Source: Tomocerus qinae (Eukaryota; Arthropoda; Collembola; Entomobryomorpha; Tomoceridae). Taken from it: 64,000 nucleotides of DNA. Location of the stretch: the NCBI GenBank assembly GCA_020055645.1, contig CM034548.1, forward strand, positions 13,702,001 through 13,766,000. Direction: 5' to 3'. The number at the start of each line of letters is the position of its first letter. Positions within the stretch are counted from its first letter, which is position 1. Shown here one piece after another: positions 53,854 to 61,478 of the stretch. The position numbers were made by a program, and so were the translations under genes. Under the pieces are notes generated by a model that worked only from the letters and a program-made list of their open reading frames with translations, was not told the origin of the DNA and did no database searches.

Positions 53854-56490
53854 CTAAAAGTTTCGAAATACATGTAATTATTATAGTAATTGATGAATGT
53901 AATTTTATATTTATAACAGAATTACAAAGAGGTGACATTTTATATTTATATTACAGAACTACAAAGAGGTGACATTTTATATTTATATTACAGAATTACT
54001 AAGAGGCGACATATTAATTATTTACTGACTTCATTTCAAAAAAATGCTCCTCCACATCTTCACTCCACTGCATCTTTTTAGTATTGGCAAGTAGTTCAAG
54101 ATATTCTTTAGCAACTACAGGATGGCCTCCCGTAGGTGTGTATTCGTACCCGTAGAAATTAAATCCAATGAGAAATTTTGATCTTTCGCTTTTGTTTGGT
54201 GCTAAGGTCTCCACACATTTTTTAATCCACTTCACTGGACTGTTGGCACCTGAAGAAATAAAGAAAAATCGAATACATATTTTAATTTGTTTGGACGTTA
54301 CCGCATGAGTTTTCCTTTTAGCGACCTACCAATTTCAGAGTTAAGAGTTACACCAATGACAATGAGATAGTTAAATACCTAAATAAACATGTAATCTACT
54401 ATTTTAACTATTACAGAACTACAAACAAACAGGATAAATTTAAAAATCCCTCAGGTTCCTTCGGATGTAAAATATCTAAATATTTACCCAAATAAATATA
54501 GGCTATTGGTAATACAAAAGAACTGTAAATTAGTCGGAATATTTAAGGAATATGGTTATTTCAAAATTGTATTTTTATTTTAATTGCTGGAAATACTCTG
54601 ATATGAGACCTGAAAACGGCCAAGGAAACAAAAATTTTACATGGCCAGTAAAACTAGAAACGGGACGAGTTAAAGTATCCATAATTTTCCTGACCACCTC
54701 CATGTTGCTTTATCAAAACTCCCACTTATGTGACTGTAATTTTGGATGCTATTTTAAGTAGCCAATTAAACTTTGTAATACTACTTTTCGCACTTTTGGT
54801 AAAATCAAGGGATATCTAATTAAAGGTAATATGACACCACAATGTACATACCTGGTCTTTCTGGACTGGAGTAATCGTAAGTCATTATCGAGAAGTAATC
54901 TACATATGAGTAGATATGTTTCATATCTTCATGATCAATCATTCCTGGTTTTCCGGTGTTCAGTATTGGTGGTGGGATGGCTAAAATGAATTTCAAATCT
55001 GCTTTTGTCAAAGCCTCTCCTAAAAGCTTGACCATCATCCGTAAAGCCTTGCGTGCCTGGCCACCTAGTTGGCTCCATACCTCCAGAACAACGCCGTCGA
55101 ATTTGTAGGCCTAAATATACAATATGCATTTTTAATCATTATGTGTTATTTCATTATCAAATTTTAGTTGTGACATTTACCTTAGCAGAAGTAACAATTG
55201 TTTTTGTTAACTCCTTTGGTTCTGTACCAGTCGTGAAGAGGGAATAATAATCATCACTAGACCAGCCATCGAAAAGTATTCTCGGCACAACTAAAACAAG
55301 AAATTATTTATTATCAAATTAGTTGAATTTATACTTACTACCTTCTCCCAAAAAGTTTCGATCGAACGAAATTCTGGCACCTACTTTTATCTACCTTTAT
55401 AAAACAAAAGTTTTAGTTGTCAATTTTAGCGAAAAAAGGCTATATTAAGTCTGGATAACTTTAAATAAGGTTTTAGAGCATTTATTAATTAAAATTCAGT
55501 TGTTTACTGATTACTGTGAAATAAAAGGCTCGAAACATGTAATAATAGAGCAAAGATATAATCTACAAAGACGGAGCAATAAAATATATTTATATGTTCT
55601 ATACATGTAAAACTAAGAAAATGACATTTTATATAAAAGATATTTAGTTCATTTACAGATATTATGGCTTATCTAGTCTTTCTTATTTTATGCTCAATCA
55701 TTCTTACTTCGGAAAATTTTTTTAAAGGCGATAAAAGGCGTCAGAAAAATAACTGCGCTTTTCTACGAAATATAAAATGTTACGCATACTTTTGACTTGG
55801 GATTTCTTTCCTCGTTTCCGCACTTCTCGAATCCATTCATGATCTACATCATGTGTCCCAGTCACAAAAAATGTTCCAGACGGTTTTCTTTTGATTTGTA
55901 GCCATACCGGAGATATTATACTGAATTTATTTGCAAACGTCTTAGCAACATCGTATCCATGATTATTCCACTGAAATTATTCCACAGATTACTTAAAGAA
56001 ATTTTATAAGATGTCATTGAAAAATACTAGCTTTACTCCAGCACGCTACTGACTTACAGGAGTAACATATCCTAGGACAGTTCCAGTGAAATTTCTCTCT
56101 GCTGTTTTTTTGCAGTAAGCTCCATTTTCTTGAATTATGGTAGACGGAGAAGGGTACTTTACTACCAGACCCCGTTCAACTACATTTTCTGCTATCGGTC
56201 CTTTTTTCTATCCAATAAAAATATTAAGACCCAATTAATTAGTATTCTATTAAGATGGTCAATTAGACAGAGATGATAAATTACAGATTTCGGAATATGG
56301 AATAAGAGATAAATGAGATAACGCGAAAAAAGAAAATTATAGATCAAAATTAAAAACTTACAGCAGCAACTGGGGAATCCGACGAATCCTTACCAGACTT
56401 CTTATCTCCTGGTGCAAGTGTAGCTGTTGCCGAATTAAAAATCAGCAACAGGACCAGGAAGTGGAAACATTTAAATTGGAATTTATTCAT
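53712..56490 (-). CDS. CHID1: Chitinase domain-containing protein 1 (CHID1/SI-CLP), seven coding exons
   Basis: Exons 56490..56362, 56207..56058, 55970..55790, 55290..55181, 55110..54852, 54249..54030 and 53853..53712 join in phase to about 396 residues, close to the length of human CHID1. The protein has an N-terminal signal peptide (residues 1 to about 24; [13 protein letters not shown]) and a GH18-fold domain from about residue 88. Family motifs in order: [93 protein letters not shown] and [17 protein letters not shown]. In the GH18 active-site motif the acidic residues are replaced (VVLEVW, Trp at the catalytic Glu place), as in vertebrate CHID1. It is therefore expected to bind glycans in the secretory/lysosomal pathway without chitinase activity. 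Confidence 0.95.
53905..54010. repeat. 37-bp tandem repeat filling CHID1 intron 6
   Basis: Three copies of a 37-bp unit (marked by ACAGAATTAC or ACAGAACTAC and AAGAGGTGACATTTTATATT) start near 53916, 53953 and 53990. They make up most of the 176-bp intron between exons 6 and 7. Confidence 0.9.
54030..54249 (-). CDS. CHID1: CHID1 exon 6
   Basis: The acceptor ATTTCTTCAG completes Gly, then [15 protein letters not shown] and [17 protein letters not shown]. The frame stays open past the exon, but only the donor at ATGAA|GTCAGT (phase 2) joins exon 7 in frame. The nearby GTAAAT four bases on would give an immediate stop. The donor choice is inferred from phase. Confidence 0.85.
54852..55110 (-). 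CDS. CHID1: CHID1 exon 5 (degenerate GH18 active-site motif)
   Basis: The acceptor TATTTAG is followed by [27 protein letters not shown] and [14 protein letters not shown] follow. Donor CCAG|GTATGT, phase 1. The usual DxDxE series of catalytic acids is not present. Confidence 0.95.
55181..55290 (-). CDS. CHID1: CHID1 exon 4
   Basis: Acceptor TGTTTTAG, encoding (I)[18 protein letters not shown]. Donor AAG|GTAAAT, phase 0. Confidence 0.93.
55790..55970 (-). CDS. CHID1: CHID1 exon 3
   Basis: Acceptor AATTTCAG, then [20 protein letters not shown] and SPVWLQIKR. The donor AAAA|GTATGC is phase 1, completing Ile with exon 4. Confidence 0.93.
56058..56207 (-). CDS. CHID1: CHID1 exon 2
   Basis: The acceptor GGATAG is followed by six A bases ([16 protein letters not shown]). 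The exon ends with [12 protein letters not shown] at CCT|GTAAGT, phase 0. ERGLVV and VLGYVTP are family-conserved. Confidence 0.93.
56362..56490 (-). CDS. CHID1: CHID1 exon 1 (signal peptide)
   Basis: ATG at 56490-56488, then a short basic N-region, a hydrophobic core and a small-residue cleavage region (SATAT). A Lys/Ser-rich linker ends at GCT|GTAAGT, phase 0. The start is the first Met of the hydrophobic leader. Confidence 0.9.
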
Positions 56491-56498
56491 GGTTTTTG

Positions 56499-56633
56499 CT
56501 GCAATTTTCAAATTCCTGGGCAAATCAAGGGCATAGAAATATAAAGTCAGTTAAAGTTTGTCTTGTCCAGATAAAGTACAGTAATAACTAACCAACCAAC
56601 AATTAACCAATCCAACCAAAAAACAAAACTTAC
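56499..56633 (-). other. Probable 5'UTR intron of CHID1
   Basis: A strong donor GACCT|GTAAGT ends a leader exon at 56634. An acceptor AAAATTGCAG sits eight bases before the ATG. The 135-bp intron fits the sizes of the other CHID1 introns. Transcript data would be needed to fix the leader's 5' end. Confidence 0.5.
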
Positions 56634-56634
56634 A

Positions 56635-57687
56635 GGTCAACAGGTGACAGGTACAACAACACCGGAATGTAACAGCTGAAATAAATAATCTCACAGGGGT
56701 TTGGAGTGCTTCCTCATGCCTTTTGGATGTCGATTTTATGGGAAAACTGTAAACAAACGATGGAAATTTATGTCACCATTCGTCAACTAACCTGTCACTG
56801 ACTATCTGGCCGCAAATTGTGTTCTATCCTACCAGCTCTGAGTATTCCCACCTCACACGTATCTTCTGCAATGTCATAACCTCACAGCTTATAGCATCTC
56901 TGACAAACGGCACTTCACAACAGATTTTTGCAGAAAATTGTATTAATTAATTAACAGATCATTCCACTTGATCCTTTTAGACTTCGCAACAAAAGGAAGA
57001 TGACTGATATCGTGATTTTCACTTAATCGGTAGTCAGTAATGTAATCTGTCTCAATTTAATTTAGGGACAAAGAAAGTAAATCGGAGAAAGAGAAGTTGA
57101 AAGGCTTAAAATGAACAATTGCGTAGGTACTGCATTCATAGGAGTCAGGCAGGACTGTATTTTAGAATAATGAGGTTCTGCCGGGCAAAAATGATGGCGA
57201 CACAGAGCCTATGTCGGTCGGGATTGAAAAATTCCATATCGGTCTGTTTTAAGGGGGCGCGGTAGTGGTAGGCTTTCCATCAAACCAGTAATTCTTATAA
57301 GCAATAATTTTTTTTAAACAGCTAATTAAATAATTAGCAAAAGGCAACATTTTGCAATATGCGTATTAATTAGCATTTCAAAACTTCTGATCCAAATAGG
57401 TTCGGCTATATCCACAAACTTATTTAGCATTTTGCAGTAGAATTGGTGCTATTTCTCATTGCCCCTAGATCCCTTTATGCCAGTTTGAACACCTTTAAAT
57501 GACTGATGACTCGACTCGATAAAGTAGATTTTTAAAGATACAGATTTGTTTACAACTTAGTTATTACAAAATGTGCAGAAAAACACAAATAAATGGCACA
57601 ATCAATAAATAAATTCATACTATATTATTAACACGAGATAACGACAAATAATCGATGATTGTAGAAAGATGGATGAATGAGAGTGGA
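56635..57687. other. CHID1 upstream region, no further gene
   Basis: This holds the CHID1 leader and promoter and then AT-rich sequence up to the decayed NHL gene. No reading frame with a recognisable domain was found. Confidence 0.5.
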
Positions 57688-58923
57688 TTAGAAGATGCTG
57701 ACACTCGGTCTTTGAGGTCCAGAACGGCGAGGTATCCAGTACACATGACGGAAATATTTCAAGGCAGGTCCAGGAGGTTGCCAACAGAGTGAATGGTCTA
57801 AAGAAGTTTTCTTGAGGAAGAGTTGAAGACTTAGAGGGAGTTGCTCCTTGAGTCGCAGACGATAATGTTGCCACAAATATCCACGTCGAGTCCAGATGGG
57901 CACCGTAGAAGAGTGCCGAGTGGGTTGTCCACCAGAAGTACGCTCCTCCGGTTCTCACGTCCATCTTGAAAGTGCAGTTCCAGATTGAAGTCCGTCACAA
58001 ACACACTGCTCCCTGTAGTCAATAAAAACAATTAAACTTAAATTAGATTTATGAAGGTACTTGAAAGCAAGATGCACATTAAATCAGGCAAATGAAAGGC
58101 ATTAAAAGTTAGTTAACTGTGTTATCGAAGGCCACCCCCATCGGGTACTTGAACTCTCCACGAAATTGGCGTATGAATCGGCTGGATCCTAGCGGTTTTC
58201 GAGTTGACCAACGCAATCATTTGTCCATCCTTAGAAACGGCGATATCTCACGGAATTCTGAATTACCCGCACCATGTCCACGACTCCCGAACGAAGAAAT
58301 AAATTATCCAGTGCAAGTGAAGATTTGAATCCAATCCGATGGTTGTCCTTGTCCACCACAAAATCTCCAGAACAGTCAAACGCCATGACAATGGGACGGT
58401 TTAACTCTCCATCACCACTTCCATGAAATCCAAACCGAAAATCAAATTCTCCATTAGAACGGAAGATAAGAACCTCATGCTTCTCCAGGTAACAGATTCC
58501 CAACTGCAATAATCAATCGGTTGTAGGAGAATTCGTCAATACAATGTCGACAATTGACAAAGGCATTAAGGTGATTTCGACAAGAAAAAGTTTAATTTCG
58601 ACAATGATAAAGGATTATTCGACAATGACAATGGAGATATCGACAATCGGCTAAATGCCACTTGATATCCTCTAAATGTAATTTTTCAATCAGTTGTAAA
58701 CCTTAGATTAATCTAGCTATGAAAACCCTCCTCGCTATTAATAGTAACCGGAATCCCTGATAAACTATGCTGGTAGCAAAGTAGCAATTCCTCATATCTG
58801 GATGGAAAGTTGGTTGGATTGTCCAAGTGCCTATCCAATTCTTTTGGAATCTTCTTTGCGAATCCTTATTTCATTCTGTGGTACAAATTCTAACGTTATG
58901 GACCTGATCAGTACCGTATTTAG

Positions 58924-59202
58924 CATACCCCGAAACCTCGGCTGTTCATAGGGAGGGTATCTAAGCCAAAGTTGGCCAAAATTGTGGGGGGGGGGGGGGT
59001 GGGGGTCGGATGGTCGCTTTTAGTAGGGATTATAAAATACCGCTGGCTTGTTGGCTTGTATTTGTATTAATATGCTATAATAAATAGCTATTAACCTTGC
59101 CTAGCCAAATTAGCCAGTCATTTTCAAAGCGTAGGGGTGTCTATCCCGTCCATAAGGCTGGAGGGGGTGGCTGGGTAACCCGAGGCTAGGTTTCGGGGTA
59201 TG
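58924..59202. mobile_element. Small DNA transposon with TIR CATACCCCGAAACCT
   Basis: The 279-bp element has 15-bp perfect terminal inverted repeats (CATACCCCGAAACCT at the left and its complement at the right) and a perfect 8-bp target duplication GTATTTAG (58916-58923 and 59203-59210). It has no open frame, so it is a MITE. An 8-bp duplication is used by hAT, P and Merlin superfamilies; the CATAC end does not let me choose firmly. It carries a 14-G run at 58986-58999 followed by T and five G. It is inserted in the long intron of the decayed NHL gene. Confidence 0.85.
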
Positions 59203-59210
59203 GTATTTAG

Positions 59211-59880
59211 AAGTCGATTTCGGAGGGGGCAATGATATCATAGGACAAAATATTAGGCATAATCGCGCGAAGCGCGAAAAATTTTGGCTTATTTTGTCTA
59301 AAATGAGTCAAAAATAACCTAAAAATCATATAAAATCTTGGTATTTAGAGAAAAAAATTTTCTTGGATTTCGGGGGGGAGGTACGAAAATTTTAGCGAGT
59401 TTTTGGGGTTTTTAGACAAAAATTCCTTAATTTTTCTAGATTTAGGGAGCTCCGGGCCCCTCCCCCTTGCCCATGAAATTGCCATGGTAACAAGTGGATA
59501 AGCTTGTATACACTAAAAAGGCGACTTATGGATCACGGTAACAAGATGAGGGGATTGGGGCAGGGGATGAGTCAAGTGCAAATCTTCAATCAGAAATGGG
59601 GTTAACCGTGGTGGTGATGATTTCATTAGTATTACGCATCCTACCAGTTTTCAAAGTTTTCATGACTATAATGACCCCTTTGAATGGACAAGTTACGAAC
59701 TTGCAAAAAAGTTACAAAGGAAACCACGTGGTTTTGCCTAAAGTCAAAGACTTATGGAGTTACCGCAGCAACGAATTTACGGTCAATTTTATCAATCAAT
59801 CAATTTTAATCTGGAGAACCGTCAATAAAATCTTCTTAAATTGGTTTGATTTATAAATAATTCAATAAAGACTTAATTAC
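59211..59880. other. Intronic stretch of the decayed gene, with CpG hairpin and G/C tracts
   Basis: About 59221-59470 has long G and C tracts, AAAAATTTT runs and a CpG-rich hairpin (TCGCGC, loop GAA, GCGCGA at 59263-59277). It resembles a dispersed repeat of unknown class. About 59595-59741 has a plus-strand frame with protein-like composition but no recognised domain. Confidence 0.45.
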
Positions 59881-60304
59881 TCGTTCAGTGTGGATGCTGG
59901 TGGCGACTCCCCAGGGTTTTTGTTTAATGAGTTGTCCAGTCGATACGTCCACCTCAATATCCAGGGAGACCAAAGGACTATAGTCGGTGCTCCTTCATAG
60001 CTGGATAGGATACCGGAATCCTGAAGCACTCCTGACGTAGCAGTCCAAGGTCAACACATCCATTTTCTCCAAGTTTGTTCCATCCATCCAGAATTCTCAC
60101 GGCTTGACTGGTCCTTGAAATTCTCCAGATACCAGCTCTTCAGTTTCAAACAGACCTCCTCTTCAGTAACGGCGACCATCCACACAACATCCTTAAGGAT
60201 CGTTCCTTCAGACGTTTCCTCAGCAGGTGGTACCAAGTAATCAGAAATATCCAGTCCAACTTCGAAAATATCCAATGCAAACCGAACAAACTCCAAAATC
60301 TCTA

Positions 60305-60490
60305 AAACGAAAATCTTTTCAGATTTTCTAAAATAACCCACCGCTCACCCGGTAATGCAAACAAAAAGTTTAGAAATCTGCCTACAGAGTTTCTAAAATT
60401 GCCACATTACCCATTGTAAACTATAGCACAACCTTACCAAACTCCAAAACGAAAAGCTCTTCAGATTTTCTAAATTACACTTCAGTCATA
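60305..60490. repeat. Degenerate hairpin-satellite relics left of the LTR element
   Basis: Palindromes GAAAATCT/AGATTTTC at 60309-60328 and GAAAAGCT/AGATTTTC at 60451-60470, with a third weaker one near 60369-60397, resemble the palindromes of the large array on the right. After the second comes TAAATTACAC, close to the array's TAAATTGCAC. Confidence 0.6.
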
Positions 60491-60563
60491 ATAAACTTTT
60501 GCATATGTCTACAAAGAAAAAAGTGAACATCTCTTTGGCCATTTGTAGACAAAAGATACCTAG

Positions 60564-61044
60564 TGTTGTGGAATATTCAAGTATTCCGTTTAGTTTATGA
60601 ATCAATTTGTGGCTGATGTGGCCCTCTATGTACCATGTTATATTATTGTTTCATTATTTTATTATTTGATGCCTGTTACTTAATTTGTTGGATTTTAGCA
60701 TATTGTTTGGAATTAAGTAGGCAAGCATGGCATTATATTATTGCTTTTTCAGAGACGCTAAGGAACGAGAGCCCGACTCATAGGCAGCAGTGCGCGTTTA
60801 TAGCCGATCCGAATTTCAGTTATTTTGAGTTCAATTATAATTAATTTAGTGGGAACTCATTATTATTTATCTGTGGGTCCAGTCAGGATCATTTTTACTG
60901 TTAACAGGGATAATTTGCGGATTTCAATAAAGTTACAATTATCCAAACTGTTCAGTGCTTTCAAGTCATTTGTCACTCCACTACATTTAGCAGAGCACAT
61001 TTCGTTGAGACCTAATTCGGGTAGAATTTCGATCCTCGACAACA
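60564..61044 (+). repeat. 5' LTR of the BEL/Pao-like element
   Basis: Bounded by TGTTGT at the left and ACAACA at the right, which are inverted copies of each other, and followed four bases later by the primer-binding site. Confidence 0.7.
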
Positions 61045-61478
61045 TTTCTGGTGACCCCGACGTGATCTGCTAGTTTGGGAAGATGGAGAAATATAAGAAA
61101 GCAAGAAAATCCGTTCGTCGATTGTTCATGAACGTGAGTACCGACCTGGAAGCCATGCTGACCGGGGACGCCCCAAATCAGGAGGTATTTCAAGATCATC
61201 TTAATAAGATGTTACGTTTAATTACCGAGATGCGAGATTGGGATCAGAAGATTTTGGATCGCCTGTTGGATGATAGCTGTACAGATGCAGAGTATGACGC
61301 TGAGAGAGATCGTATCGAACATTATGAAGATACCTTTGCAAAGTGCAATCGTCAGTTGTCAACTGTTCTATCAAAATCCTCCGAGGTGAATTCACCCCAG
61401 CTCGATTCGGATAGTGATGGCAGCACTGCTGTTTCTTCAGTTAATAAGAAGAGAACATCCTTCCAACTAAAAGAATAA
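60564..61478 (+). mobile_element. Broken LTR retrotransposon, probably BEL/Pao: 5' LTR, primer site, gag start
   Basis: Parts recognised: a 481-bp LTR (60564-61044) with TGTTG...CAACA ends; a primer-binding site from 61049 (TGGTGACCCCGACGTGA, whose TGG pairs with a tRNA CCA end); and the beginning of gag from 61083, with an acidic, helix-rich N-terminal region of BEL/Pao type. No pol or second LTR is recognised in the window, so the element is broken. With one LTR visible its age cannot be estimated. It abuts the hairpin satellite on the right, and satellite-like relics lie on its left. Confidence 0.75.

Larger units (their letters stand above)
57688..60301 (-). pseudogene. Decayed NHL-repeat gene (TRIM71/LIN-41-like propeller)
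   Basis: Three minus-strand blocks remain. 60301..59881 reads KPWGVATSIHTE at its end, after a segment I do not recognise. 58503..about 58122 carries NHL repeats: GSGDGELNRPIVMAFDCSGD, DKDNHRI, IAVSKDGQMIALVNSKTARI and EFKYPMGVAFDN. 58012..57688 has VFVTDFN, CPSGLDVDICGNIIVCDSRS and LAVLDLKD. The order and motifs match the beta-propeller of TRIM-NHL proteins. Acceptors survive before each block (TTTTAG, ATTGCAG, GACTACAG), so this is an intron-containing copy and not a retrocopy. The reading frame is lost: it shifts after DKDNHRI, has a stop soon after, shifts again in later repeats, and the last block has several stops. RING, B-box and coiled-coil exons are not seen. Confidence 0.8.

Noticed and set aside
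58122-58503. Functional NHL-domain gene
   Set aside because: The repeat motifs continue only by changing frame and with stops, so the locus is treated as decayed.
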